A DNA stretch of 64,000 nt from Patagioenas fasciata (Eukaryota > Chordata > Aves > Columbiformes > Columbidae), in assembly GCF_037038585.1 (NCBI RefSeq), contig NC_092523.1, positions 46,951,501-47,015,500 of the forward strand, given 5' to 3'. Within the stretch, counting starts at the first letter, position 1. Each line of letters opens with the position of its first letter. Positions 24,401 to 39,400 of this stretch are shown here, one piece after another. Both the position numbers and the translations under genes were made by a program. The notes under the pieces were generated by a model. That model did no database searches, was not told the DNA's origin, and saw only the letters and a program-made list of their open reading frames with translations.

Positions 24401-27400
24401 AAATTTTTTAACAAGTGAAAGGAAGAAAGAAGTAGAAGGAAAATCAGGTTCTCACTTCGTTGTCTGAAACTCCATACCTAAAATTCATGCAAATTTTCTG
24501 GAAATACTTCAAGATAATCTACCAGTCTCCTTGATTCCATTTAAGATGTTCAGATACTAATGCTACATGTGTGTCTCTACTGCAGGGGGAGTAAGTCTCC
24601 GAGCAAGGAGAATATGCACTGGGTATTCCGGTGGGGGTATCCTAGCCCTTTTTCTTTGCAGCCTTAACATGGAATTTTATCAGGAGGAGCAGCAAGAAAT
24701 GCTTGACAACTTCATCACCAGCTACTGCATCACACCTAAGCTGTCACAGCCAGCTGGCAGGACTCTTGGGAGACAGATGCAGTAGAGATGTAGGCGCTAT
24801 CACCACTAAAAAAAATTAACACGAGGCAAAAGCGCTTGCTGACCTTTCACTGGCAGGTGCCTTTCAAACTGGTGCAGGGGCCCTGAAAGCATTACCTTAC
24901 AAAGAGGACAGTGAGTCTCCAGAAAGACTCTTCCCAGCTGGGTCCTGGCACCACATCTGCACACAGCGGTAACAGATGGTGAGGAAGAGTCACGTTGAGT
25001 GTGAAGTGGAACTCCAAATCAGCAGCAGTCACCAGCGTAAGCTCCCGGATTACCCATGAAGATGTAAAGTCAGGAGTGAATCTGCCAGGAAAAGCAGACA
25101 GAGCTGGTGTTGTTTTTCCATTATTGGGCTGAATTTTCTGAATTTTCTGAAGTCACACTGATACGAAAAAATACAAAGTAAAAATGGCCACTGTCTGCTT
25201 AGACTACGCAGATGGCATTGGCACCTAAGAGAAGTAAGACTTTGAGGTCATCTTCAAGCAGTAAAATACATGTTTTTATTGTGATTCTTCACAATAGTCT
25301 TGCTAGTGTAGCTCGTTTTTCTTTTCTCAAGGAGGTGCACATGATCAGTTCATGTTAACCAAAACACTCTTTACCAAAAGCACAGTTGTCAAACATACAG
25401 GCACCATTATGTCAGAAAGGGCTGGGTACTAGGATAAGTCTAGAACAAGGCTGGAAAGACAGGGAAACCAGTAGAAGACATCAGATTTGTCTCTTCTTCT
25501 GCTTATTTCCCTGGCCCATATCATGGTGCTATTTGACTGCCATGAGTACTGCCTGAAGATATGACTTGCCTTTCCAATCAGTAGAGGTGATACTCGCTGT
25601 ATATGAAACCACAGCTAGTACAATACAGTAATATTAACTATACTTACATTTCAGTCATGACTAACTCAACAGGATTTTTAAAAGAAATCAGTTTTAGACT
25701 ATGTGTAATGTTAGGAAAACATGACTAGATTGTGGCCAGGTTACTTGAAACAAGCTAGAGAATAAACACCAAACTAAAAGAAAGCCAGTGGAGAGAATTT
25801 CTTATTCTTTTATTGTGACAACTCTTTTGTTTTAATGTATTAGTTCATAATGCATTGATAAAAGCATGTATACTGCTTTTGAAAAATAAAGGAGTCTTAT
25901 AAAGAAAAACTACTATATTATCCATTTGTTAGTACTACCCTTACTGAGAAGGAGAAATGCTTATGAAATTTATATTCAAAGCTCCCCAAATTCTGTGTGG
26001 GGGTGTGCTACTGGAGGGTCTGTTACTGAAATTTATTATTTCAAATTTCCACTTAAGTTGTCAGCAAATTTGTCAGTGCTTACACAATGCTGATCTCTCG
26101 TGATGAGTTCTGAGCCAGGAAAAATTCCTGACAGTCTAACACTTCAAATCCATATCCTTGGCAACTGTATCCATTGATTTTCATTGATGAAATTGTTATA
26201 GGAAGAGGCCCAATGTTCTCCACTTTGAAGTTCTTCGTAATGGATAGAATTTGCTTGCTGTCTTTCAGTTCTTCAAGAAAAAAAAAACAAAACCACAGTG
26301 TTTAAAAATTATGTTCTCACATTTATAAAGAAACTGCGATTTTTACTTTTAATCTAAAAAAAATTCAGAAGTGACCAACATTTTAAGACAGACTGTTTTG
26401 CAGTAGTGTATTTCTAGATTTGTAACTATCCTCAGTCACTGTTTTGAGAAAATGGAATCTACACTTCTCATGACCAAGCTCTTCAGCTTTTTCTATTTCA
26501 ACATTCTCTTTACTTAACATTACTGTAGCATATCAGTATCACTATGGAGTAACATAGCCAGCTACAAAAATCAGAGATCTGCTTCTTACTCACGTCGTCT
26601 GCAGTCCATTAATGTAGCTTCTGGCACTTTGAATCGAAGAGATCCTCCTGCACCAGGCAGTCTTCCCCCTACTTTGAGCAATTCTTTGGCTCCAAAGCCT
26701 TCTACACTGACCACATCCAGAACAGTCAAGTTGTTTCTGCCATAATATATATAAAAAAAGCAGTCAGCCACTAAAACAAATGAAGTTTGAAAAATCATGG
26801 TTTTGCTATCTAGGTGCCAATCCAAGACAAGTGTTTCAGTAACAGAACCACTGGCCACACCTGGATACATTTCTCCTAAATAAAGATAGTATCACTCTGG
26901 AACCAGTCACCAGTGAAGGAACAAGCTCTTTGGTCACTGCCACTGGATGACAACAGTGCCACCTACTAAAAATGGTTCCTTCTTCCGTAAACTCTCTTTC
27001 CTCTAGAGATAACCAACATGTGGCTGCACATTAGACTCAATGGATACTCAAATTCTATCATTATGGAGTTAAGCTGAAAACACCCAATGTGTTGCTTCCT
27101 TAACTCAAAAATTGCCGTAGTACATTCACATGCATTTTATAAAACCACTGATCACACATTGAGAAAAAAAAAAAGGTTCTATCTTTTAATGACTGAACCA
27201 TGAGGCACAAAGCCTTTTAAAGCAATTTTTATTAAACTGGAGGTGTTCTGACTTTTGAATTTTGGCCATTTGTCTTTGCTCCAGAATTTGGCAAATTCAT
27301 TTTTACATTGAGTTGGTCGATTCTCACAACTGAAACCTGGCTTACCTGATTAAAATAAGGGAAGCTACTCTTTTGTAGTCAGTTGGTGTAAAAATTACAC

Positions 27401-30400
27401 CAACTTTTCTGGTTTCCAGTGGCTGCAAACTTAACCAAAGCAGCTCAGAACTGCATTTCTTATTGACGAGATCCTCTTGATGTGGATTCTGTTAAACAAA
27501 AATGCACTTCTTATTCACAAAAAACATAGGTGTTTCAAGTTCTGAATAAAGAAAGCACCACATAAGATATTTCTGGCAAGGTGCAATAACCGCTAACTAA
27601 CTTGTTATACAAAAGCCTTTCAATTTGACAACATAGCACATCAGATAATGTTGTTTATTTGAGCAAGAGTTCATATTACTGCATTTATTATTATGAGGAA
27701 TGTATTACTTCATTTTTTAAAAAAGCTTTTATTTGCTCAGATGGAAGATAAATTACATAGTGTCTTTCATATTCAAGAAATCCTGAAAGGCTTCATAACA
27801 CAAGGAGATCCGACAGTATACTGATTGCATGGGGAAAAGTGACAACCACTACACCCTCAGCATAAGACTTACTACTTGATTTAAGTGAGAAAGGGACTGT
27901 TGGCAATTATGTTGATCACTGAGTCACTAGAAGCAAGCCAAAGTGAACTCCCATCATATTAATTGAAGATCACATCTACTAGAAGTTTACTAAGTCTGGA
28001 AATAATGTAAATTTTTGTAATTGTGTTTTTCAATACTGCTGTTTATCCTATTTCCCATTTTAAAAAATAGCCCTAAAACTTTCTTAAGTCTAAAACCAGT
28101 TCCAGAATACTAGAACTGGGGTCTCCTCTTAGAAAGGGGTGATCAGACACCTATAGCAGTCAAAACAACCATAAATGTTACAAAACGGGCTCTTGGCTTG
28201 GATGCTTTCCAATTCATGGCTGTTATACTAATGGCTTTCCCAATCTCTTCCAGTCCAAAATGCTTTTATTCTTAGTCTATTACACAAAAAAATAACATAA
28301 AAAAAGGTTTCAGAACCTGAATTTAACAGTCAATATTTATTAAAAGCAAACCACATACTGCATTTGCAAACTTCACCCTGTCACTCTCTACAAAGACACA
28401 TGTGCACGTAGATGTAAGCCTAACAATCCATTACACATGTATATAAAGTGACTAGGGAAATGATGACAAATACAAAAATGTAAATATTAACAACTGGTGA
28501 TTTGGTTAACAAGCCAAGACCCATCTCATACATGTTGAATACCTATCTAACCATACATGTTCCCCCTAGCTCTTCAAGTGTTTAATGAAAAACAGATTTT
28601 ACACATACTGATGTTAACATCTACCGCTATTTTTCCATTTGGTCTAAAGAATGGTGTATGGGACTGTGGAAATTCATTCCTACCCATGTACTAGTGGAAC
28701 TACCCTCTCTTTTTCAGCATGTGCCTACAGGCTAGGACTTCCGACCTGCTGTCTCCTCTCTTTTACAACAACTCTTACAACCGTTGCCAGAAAGAAAAGG
28801 TCAGTTTTGATTAATGTAGCAAACAATCTTTTCTTTTTATAAGGTACTAATCTTTCATTAAGGTCTTAAAGCATATATGCAGAAACATGTCTCTACAAAG
28901 GACATTAAAGATGTGGCTACAGCATGCACAAACAGCAAGGAAAATATGTCAGTCCTCAGCTTTGGCACAAACTGAAGCCTAAGAAGAAATTCTCCGGGTA
29001 CCCTGGACAGTATTCTGGTCATCGGAACAAGTCAACATCCATGATACAGCATCTTCTCTATTTCTGTCACCCATGACAAAACACATCTCAGCACTGATGT
29101 GACAGAGTCAAGTGTTACCACACTCATGTTAAAAATGAGGCATTGGGAACCCGAGAGCACCATGACATTCCAACCTGAACCTGGGGGTTGCAATGAGACT
29201 GAGGTGAAGTGTAGAAATTCAGCCTTCACCTCCCTTGAACTATCGGACAGTATTTCCCGCCACTAAAAAAATGACCACCCAACTTCTAGCATTACCAACA
29301 AAAAAGCCTGATGCTTCATGGTCAACCTGGGGATAAATCTAAGTCACAGTATCACAGTATGTTTGGGATTGGAAAGGACCTCGAAAGATTATCTAGTCCA
29401 ATCCCCCTGCTGGAGCAGGAACGCCTAGGTGAGGTTGCACAGGAACATCTCCAGGCGGGCTTTGAATGTCTCCAGAGAAGGAGACTCCACAACCTCCCTG
29501 GGCAGCCTGTTCCAGTGCTCTGTCACCCTCACCGAGAAGAAGCTTTTTTTCAAATTTAAATGGAAACTCTTGTGTTCCAGCTTGATCCTATTACCTCTTG
29601 TCCTATCATTGTTTGCCACTGAGAAGAGCCTGGCTCCATCTTCATGGCACTCACCCTTTATATATTTATAAACATTAATAAGGTCACCCCTCAGTCTCCT
29701 CTTCTCCAAAATAAAAAGACCCAGCTCCCTCAGCCTTTCTTCATAAGGGAGGTGCTCCACTCCCTTAATCATCTTTGTTGCCCTGCGCTGGACCCTCTCC
29801 AGCAGTTCCCTGTCCTTCTTGAACTGAGGGGCCCAGAACCGGACACAATATTCCAGATGGGGTCTCACCAGGGCGGAGTAGAGGGGAAGGAGGACCTCTC
29901 TCGATCTACTGACCACCCTCCTTGTAATACACCCCAGGATGCCATTGGCCTTCCTGGCCACAAGGGCACAGTGCTGGCTCATGGTCATCCTGTTGTCCAC
30001 CAGGACCCTCAGGTCCCTTTCCCCTACACTGCTCTCTAATATGTAATTTCCCAACCTATACTGGAACCTGGGGTTGTTCCTGCCCAGATGCAGGACTCTA
30101 CACTTTCCCTTGTTAAATTTCATCAGGTTATTCCCCACCCAACTCTCTGTCCAGGTCCCGCTGGATGGCAGCACAGCCTTCTGGCGTGTCAGCCACTCCT
30201 CCCAGCTTAGTGTCATCAGCAAACTTGCTGATAGTACACTCTATTCCCTCGTCCAAATCGTTAATGAATATATTGAATAATATTGGCCCCAGTACTGACC
30301 CCTGAGGCACTCCACTAGATACTGGCCTCCAACTGGACTCCGCACCATTGACCACCACTCTCTGGCTTCTCTCTTTGAGTCAGTTTGCAACCCACCTCAC

Positions 30401-33400
30401 TACTCTATTTTCTAGACCACACCTCCTCAATTTAGCTGTCAGGATGCCGTGAGAGACCGTGTCAAAGGCCTTACTGAAGTCAAGGTAGACCACATCCACC
30501 GCCCTGCTATCATCCATCCACCTTGTTACATTCTCATAAAAGGCTATGAGGTTGGTTAAGAATGACTTGCCCCTGGTAAAGCCATGCTGACTGCCCCTAA
30601 TGACCCTCTTATCCCTGATATGCCTTGAAATGGCACCAAGGATAAGCTGTTCCATTACTTTCCCAGGGACAGAGGTGAGGCTGACTGGTCTATAATTACC
30701 CAGGTCCTCCTTCTTGCCCTTTTTGAGGACTGGAGTGACATTTGCTTTCCTCCAATCCTTGGGTACCTCTCCCATTTCCCAAGACTTGGCAAAAATGATG
30801 GAGAGCGGTCTAGCAATGAGTTCAGCCAACTCCCTCAGCACCCGCAGATGCATCCCATCTGGACCCATGGATTTATGGATGGATGTCCAGACTATTTAAC
30901 TGGTCCCTAACCCAGTCCTCATCGACTAAAGCAAACTCCTCCATTGACCTGGCTTCATCCGGGGTCTCAGGGGTACAGGGTTCCCCAGGACAGCCTCTGG
31001 CAGAGTAGACAGAGACAAAGAAGGCATTCAGTAATTCTGCCTTCTCTGTATCTTCTGCCACCAGGGCACCCACCCCATTCATCAGTGGGCCTACGTTGCC
31101 TCTGGTGTTAGTTTTATCTGCTATGTATTTGAAAAAGTTCTTTTTGCTGTCCTTGACCCCTCTTGCCAGCTGTAATTCTAAGGAGGCCTTGGCTACCCTA
31201 GCTGCCTTCCTACATCCTCTAACAGCAGCCTTATATTCCTCCCAAGTGGCCAGCCCCTGCTTCCATGACCTGTAAACTCTCCTCTTCTGCTTGAGCATAC
31301 CCAACAGATCCCTATTCAACCACGCAGGGCTCCTGGCTCCCTTCCTCGACTTCCTACATGTGGGGATGCTCTGATCCTGAGCATGGAAGAAGCAATCTCT
31401 GAATGCAATCCAGCTCTCTTGGGCCCCTCTTCCTTCAAGCAGTCTTGCCCATGGGATTTCCCCTAGCAATTGCTTGGAAAGGCTGAAGTTAGCCCTGCCA
31501 AAGTCCAGGGTTGCAATTTTACTTGCTATTCTGTTCCTGCCACACAAGATGCTGAATTCCACCATCTCGTGGTCACTGCAACCCAGGCAGCCCCCAACCT
31601 TCACTGCTCCGACCAGTCCCGGCACAGCATGTGAACTGTGGCCTCTTCAAAAGGTATGCACAGGCATGCAGGCACGCAAATACTTCCACCCTATAGTTGT
31701 TTTCAAAACAGACTCAATTCTGAAAAACTGCAAAGATACCAGCCTTACAGACAATCAAGTAAACACCACTAAATCACTTTGAATAGGACTTGGGAACAAC
31801 TCAGGTGTAGTGTAGCTAGAAGAGGCTTTTTCTAGCATGTCAGACCACTTTCATCAGAATTTGCCATCTTACCCTGTGAGAACATTCATCCATGAGCCTG
31901 AATTCAGTGGTTGTGAAATTAATAGCTCGTACGTTTATACCGAACCTACAAAAACAAAACAAAACAAAAAATTAAGTACTTCAAACCTAGTCTGTCATTG
32001 ACTTATTTACTTATTATAAGCCTACGTTGACTTATTTTCACGTGCTGGTATTTATTCTTAAGTGAAGAATATTTTTACAATTGCATTTTGGCAGATGTGA
32101 AATACAAAGAATGTAGCTCTGCATTTCAACAGAATACACTACAACAGAATACACATTTCAACAGAATACACTACAAATCAATTTTATGTGGATTCCACAC
32201 ATTTGGAAAACAAACAAATGGTTGGGCATATTAGATCTCTCAGCATACAATATTGCAAAATACCACAATCAAGAAACACAATTTCTAAGCCACAGAAACA
32301 CAAATGCCCCAAAGCTGCTTCTGTCCACATAACTGTTAAGAAATAATCATTATCAAGTCTCATTAATTTACTCAAATATCTGCTCATGATTTGTTTGGGA
32401 CAAATTCTTATTTTCTTTCACATACTTTTCTAAGTGAATTCACTTACAGCAGTTGATTATTTGCCTGAGAGTAATTAAAAGCATTTGACATCAAGGTGTT
32501 AAAAATATACATAAGAAAACCAATAGGTAAAATTTAGATTATAGAGGACTAACGGACCTCCAGCCACCGAACTGGAAATTCACTAGTCATAACTTTCTAT
32601 GATATTAGCTTAAACAGAACCAGTTAGTGGCTGTGATTTCTGGTAAACCTAGAAGATCTACAGAAATGGCAGAAACCACTAGAAAGAGTCTACGTGGAAA
32701 TTATATTTAGTGTGGAAACAGATGCAGTTATTAATGCGAAAAAATATATATACAAACGTATATATTTATATGCACATACACATATGTGTGTAAAGAAATG
32801 AGGTTAAGGAAGCAATTACACAGGGATTTAGACCCCAAATAAGAAAGTTACACGTGAGTAGTCTCACTGGTTCCAACCAAGCAAATAGTCCTACCAACTA
32901 CACAGCTTTTCTAAGTTGAGTGACAGCCAGGGCTCACTTTGGTGAACTTCAGTGCACCTCACCATGCCCCTTCATGCTGTTCATCTAACTCATATCTAGA
33001 TTTCTCATTAGAGCTTCTCAGTTCTAAAACAAAGTTCAAAACAATGTAGAAATGCTTGTTCAGCTGGCCCTAAACATTTGTGGTGGGGTTCCTGGCTCTG
33101 GAACTGAACTTTTCTTCCTGCCTGTTTCCTCTCCTTCAACCAGGGTTTTTACCTAAGAAAAAGCTAAGGAGGAAACTTTTTCTGGTAGGAAGGTTCAATT
33201 ACTTTCCTCCTCACTGGTGAGACTACAGACTCTGTAGGCTTCCCAAGCAGTCTTGCAGGGAGATGCACATGCCCAATTCTGCAAGTTGCTCCCCTCACCT
33301 GGGCAACTTGCACAAGCTTGCCCTAAGCCTCAGATCTTAGAAGACAATCAATTTTAGTTTACCTCTGGCTGACATAAGCTTGCTGAAAACAGCCTCAATT

Positions 33401-36400
33401 TGGTTTTATCAATGACCAGGTAAATTACAAAGTCATGTGTCATATAGGGAGCTGCTCTGAACACAGTATCTTCCAAAATGGGTCAGAATATTGTCCCCAC
33501 TTAAGTTATGCTTTGAAAAATTAAAACAAACAATGAGGAACAATCATAAGGCATGGTGAATACAACTTTTAAAAGGGAAAGCAGTATCCTGAGATAGTTA
33601 TACTCATTACCATTTGTTGAGCAGACTCAGTGAAGCTTGGGGGTCAGGGTAGTAAGAAAGAGGCAGAAGCTGCAACGTAACTGGGAAGGATGAAGGGTTT
33701 CTTAGTACGAAATATTTTACCTAAACAGTTTGGAGGGGAAAAGAAGAAGTTAAAAACTACACACTTAAGAACTGGAAGGTAAAATAATTCAGTACTGGCA
33801 ATATGAACTGCATTTTCAAGGGACTTCAACCTGGCTTCTGTCTCAATGCAATATAATCTTATGTGCACAAAACTGCATGGAACAGCAGGACATGTTACCA
33901 CAATACCATCATTTGCAAAAACAGCTGAGATTGCAGGAAGAATTGCATGTGCAAACATACAGAACTCTCCCGCCCCCCAAATGAGCCTTTCATTCAGATT
34001 TTGATTTAGGCAGGCAGACATAAACAAAGCTCTTCAGAGAAGAAGGTGAAGCTAGTGAGGTGCCACCCTTTCTTACAAAAGTCTGAGTGGAAGCAGGTTA
34101 TACACATTACTATAATGACTGAAAATCAAATGGCACAAATGGAATATTAAGGTAATTCACAATATGTGCATATGAAAATTATCTCCATATGACTGGTTCT
34201 GGCCCAGACTAGGTTAGTAGTGATGAAAATCTGACAAACGAGAAAGACACAACTGTCAGTGCGGCTGGAAGACATGTTGCTCTGCTGATCTCTCCATTGA
34301 TATAACTCACACAAATGTCTTACGCACTACAGAAGGCAGTGGCTTGAGGATGGCCATCCCATAACCACATGCATCGTTAATGGCAGTACATCCTATCCAT
34401 AGTCCCTTGTTCAATTATTTTACCACAAGCATGTAACATATGCAATGATGCAAAGAAAGCTTTAACAACCACTAATTGTCACTTAAGACCTGCACTGCTT
34501 CACTCTTTTCCTTACATTAAAACATTACAACTAGGTAGCTAGAGAACTTAAGAAAGAGACAAAAGGACTGAAACCGGGTGTCTTAAATTAGACTTCAAAA
34601 TACTGATCTATGAGCAGTATGAAAATACTAAGCATCACCAAATATTAACTGCAGACTTCATTATTTAAACAAGCTAAACAGACATCAACTCAGAAAAAGT
34701 GTAACAACCACCATCCTCACCATGCTACTTTTAAGTGCTGTGGCACTGAAGTTGAGCATAAGGCCAGGCTCTGCAGTCAATCGTGGCAAGAAAAAGGCAA
34801 AGAACTCCTCTTCAGGCTTCTTTCGGTGAATAAAGCGAGCTGATCCTAAAATACTTCGCCTGCTTTATTGGCAAAACCAGAACGCATTGTTAATTTTGTT
34901 TTCTTTTTTCTTTCAAACAGAGAACAAAAAAAGATTATGATTCTCCAGGACTACATCAACTTATTTTTCATTGAAAATGTTCCTCAGAAAAAAAAGCTGT
35001 AATGTAGTCGTAGAAAATCAGTGTAACTTATGTGCACTCCTTTAGTCTCTGCCACCTGCAACACAACTCTGGTTTTCACAGCTTTAAGTCCTCATTCAGG
35101 AAAGGAGCTGATATCACTGATGCAGCACCTCTACAAGAATTGCTCAGTCACACTGACTGCTTCCTTCCCAACATCCCCAGTATGCAGTATCCATTAGGCC
35201 GGGAACTACAAACCTTAAAACCTGTTCAAAGACTCTGATTCTGAAAAGATTGCTACACAATCTGTTGATGAAAGACTCATGCAAATCCATTCATGATCTG
35301 GTTAAACATGCTCTAACTGCTTTCACACCAGGCAGCTGTGGTGGGGTTAAAATAGTCAGAACTCTATTTACATAGTAAAAATTGGGCATCTGAACTGTAT
35401 ATTTATCGTTGGCAGTGCCTTGAAATGGGAGCTGGGGGTGCCTGGGGTGCTCTGAAACTTCAGGTGCTTCAAGACAATTAACTTAAGTGCAGTAAGGTAA
35501 AAAATGTTTGTTCTAATTAGGAACACTTCAGGAGAGAAATATTCTTTCTTACAACAGTGTACTGGCTTGAATTAAGAGCTGCAACAGATTCTGTACAGAC
35601 CTGCAGGCTTCACCACGTCTTATTTTTTGCCATCTTTCGTAAAGTTCAGTGGCAAGCTCAGAATCCACATCCCAGGCAGAACGGTCCAGGGAGAGACTCT
35701 TCTGCCAAAGCAGATTTGCTAAAATGATAACAGATTTTTCATATTTTACAGAAATAACTTTTACTTCTTCCACCAATCTACTTTTATACACAAGTAACCA
35801 GTATCTGCAACAGGTTCTGACACAAAAATAAAAAAAGACAACCCACTTTTTCCCTTCAAAGCAAGCACATGTGAGGGTATACATATTATTGTCCATATCT
35901 GATTTGCTTCAAAAAATACATCTGCAAAACCACAGTAATTCTACATGCAAACAAGAGTATGGGTATTGCACAGGTTTTGGATGCTCTAGTAAGCCCTATT
36001 TCTGTTGCTATTTCTGATGGATGCCATTGAAAAGTAATTATGTTATCAGTAGCCTTTACACAGAACTCTCCACTGATGCCAATAACGTATCAAGACCATA
36101 TTCTATTCTGCACATAGGGGTACAAAATTATAATATCACAGCACAGCAGGGAGCAAAACAAATTCCACAGCTCGCCAGAAATGGTGTTTTCAATTTTAGC
36201 TTCTCTTTTTGAGGTGCTGATACTTTTATCAAATTCTTCTCTAGATAAAATTGTAAAGCTTTGTATCAGTCCTAAATTAATACCTTTTATAAAGTTTGGC
36301 TCATTGGTTCAAGCATTTTCAAATATCAGAAAGGACTTAGGAAAGCAAATTTATTTTACAAGAAAGTACATGTACTTTATTTTACAATCCTTAGTATTTA

Positions 36401-39400
36401 AAGTAATCAATTGATGATGACTGGAATAATCCAGCTACAAGTTCTTTAGGTCAGTATTTTCAGGCTTCTGCACTAGACTTTTCTATTTAACAAGTACTAG
36501 TATCCTGTTTAGAAGGTAGAACATGCTATGTGTAGTACTAAAATGAAAAGAAAGTAAGCAATGAGAACTAGATGTATCAGCAACGTTCCTTTTTTATACA
36601 TCAAAAAAAGCCCCAAAAGCCAAACACTTGCTTCTAAGAGATGTACCTAAGTGTGCATATGTATCAGTAATTCTTCAAGCCATGTGATTCCATGTCACCT
36701 CAATTCTCTTTTTTACTGACTACTACTGCCTTCTCTTATCCTCACATAAAAACACATTTTAGGAAATCATAATCTTGAAAACATATTCAGGAGAGGATTC
36801 AAACATTTACAGCCTATGGTACCCAGCTGCCTACTGAAATTCATCAGACTTGACATTCTTCAGGCAGTATCATGGTCATGTAATATCTAACACTTCAGTT
36901 CAGCCATAGACTTAAAACAGCTCCCAGCATTACCATATCTGGAGATAAATTCCTCACTTCCAAAAAGTATGAGACCCTTCTTTCTGTTTCACATGATGCA
37001 GCATTAATGATGCTGTTTTATAAGCCTGATAAACGGTGTTTTGCAGGTATCTATGAAATTATTGCTGTGAGAAACAGCTATAGAGAAGGCCTTCAAATTT
37101 AACCCTGATTAATGGCAGGATATTGGTCAACATTTATTTTTCATTTTTCATCAAAGACTTCCCACATCTGGACCCAGATTATGCACATTTTCTAATCACT
37201 TTGAGCTAGTTGACAGCTTTATCACTCTACTTCAACAGCTCTTGAGGATGTGCATATGAAGCAAGCAAGGAGCAGTTATAGGAGAGTCTTAAATTCAAAA
37301 AAAACGTTGCAAGACAGAACAATAGCTTAGGATGTGCTATGGCATTAGAGGTCTGAAAAAACTGCACAGTGTACTCAGTACAGGTTACTCAAAGCCATTT
37401 GTATAATCCCAGAAAAGTGGATGTTTTTGAAAGGCATAAAACTAAGTACCTGTATGAACAATCTCAGTATTCTCATTACAAATCCTGCTACATAAAATGA
37501 ATTTTCTACAATAAAACTATGGTCAGATACCTACCTGAATCAGACTTTCCCAAGTAACACTGAATATCACAGTGGGCAATGGCTTCAAAATGAAGATCTC
37601 CCTGCTGGAAAAACAAAACAAAAACTACAACTGACCATATGATCAAAGTACAGGACAAATTCCAGTTTCTCAGTGCATAATTTGGATGTGACAAAGAAGA
37701 GAATTAAGGTTGCCCAGAGAACTGCAATTCCGTCACTGTTTAACTCTGGGGGCTTAGCTTCTCAAGCTTACAGAATGGTTTCAGAGAGTGCTCTGGTACT
37801 GAGTTTTTCTTCCAAGACTAAAGGACACATTTCTGGTCTAAGAAAGGGCCTGCTATAGTTTGGTTTGCAGTGCATAATAATAATTCAACACAACTGAACA
37901 CAATACCTTGGACACAGTTGAATATATCTGCAGAGGTATTTCAAACATTACTCCCACATTTGTGGCCAAACAAATACTAGAAAGCACATTTGTTACAGTG
38001 TCTTTCACACTGAGCTTCAAAGAAAGTACATTCCAGCAACCTGGAGGTAGAGTCAGAGGTTCGGCAAAGTTCAGAATCTAAAAAGAATCAAACAACAACT
38101 AACTTAAAATTGGTACAGTATTTTTGTTGCAAGTGGTATCCTGAAGAATGCAAACTTTCTCTTCTTTCATGTTTTTGCTGTTATTACACACACATATGGC
38201 ACTGCCCATAACTGATCCATACACTGCACATACGTAAATCTCCTATCTAAATATACGAAGAGTCAATTACATGCCTACATCATGTGCTTATTCATAAACC
38301 AGACTTCTCTGGTTTAAATCAAGCAATTGCACAAGTAAATTATTGGCTTTGCCTTCTAAACTTCAAAGCTCATCTATGTACTAAAGACTTCCATTACAGC
38401 GTATGAAGAAATGCTGAATCCTATAGAGTTCACACATGCAACAATTCTGAGAATAGAGCAATGGTCTATAATTTGATGCATCTGTAACTGCAACTCAAAT
38501 GAAAGAACGGTTGCTAATAACACAAGGACAAGCTGGACAGTAAATAAGGTCTATCAAGAGAGCAAGCTTTTCAGGATCTAACAGCTAGAGTTGTACATAT
38601 ACCTTTATTTTTAACTGATTACAAACAGCTTTGAGATGACAGAGTCCTTCAAAGAATCTATTTTGTATGTCAAAGGACCATATCCTAAAATGAAGGATGA
38701 AACATTGTATAAAGCAGAACCAAAGCTTTTACCTTTAAAATGTTCTTCGTTTCTCTGGCTATGAAGACTTCATTCAGTCCAATACTGAAGTCAAAATTGT
38801 TTGTAAACCATATGGACCAAAATCCTGAAGTATTATGATGTGGTTCTATATGAAACAATGCTGCAGAAGGATCTATGTCAAAATACCTGTAAGTAAATAC
38901 AGAAAAAAATAAATCCATCTCCAATTGTCCTTGAGCACACATAAGCGGTCCACACAAAAGAAGATCATGGCAGTATTCTTGCATAATGAGGCTCTGATCA
39001 GGTTTTAAGAAGAAAGAACAAAATTATTTTCCTTTGGAATACTTAAATCTAGTAACAGAATAAAAATTGACAAGAACCATGTAAGAGAGGTAGGCAGGTA
39101 ATCATGTTACCCTCTACCTATGCTGTAGTACAACACTGCCTACTGCTTTGTAATTTGGTAACTTGGATGCAAACGCCAAAGAAAAGACTGAAGAAAAGAC
39201 TTCACATTTTTTTCTATAACTATCTTGCTTCTGCATTGGATTAACAAGTACAGTGGAAATTTTATCACAGACTCTAAGTAACATTTATCTGATAGGAGCT
39301 GCTAAGCTTTATCTTTTTTACTGGCTATTGATATTCCTCCTAGACAAAATATGGAACTATTGCTTGAAGTGTGACAGGTGTGTTTTGGCAAACGACACAG

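Larger units (their letters stand above)
27489..31872 (-). other. TMEM131L: TMEM131L intron 16, hosts a CR1 LINE
   Basis: 4384 bp GT-AG intron. Just over half of it is the CR1 copy at 29344-31622, in the same orientation as the gene. The rest (27489-29343) is AT-rich unique sequence with no gene. Confidence 0.85.

Noticed and set aside
29644-30039. 131-codon plus-strand ORF, with a near copy at 56712-57107
   Set aside because: Antisense shadow of the CR1 reverse-transcriptase region. It recurs only because both CR1 copies share the sequence.
34322-34408. Short minus-strand frame reading [16 protein letters not shown] in intron 14
   Set aside because: Considered as the missing exon between exons 14 and 16, but it lacks proper splice sites and phase. 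The true exon was found at 33611-33720.
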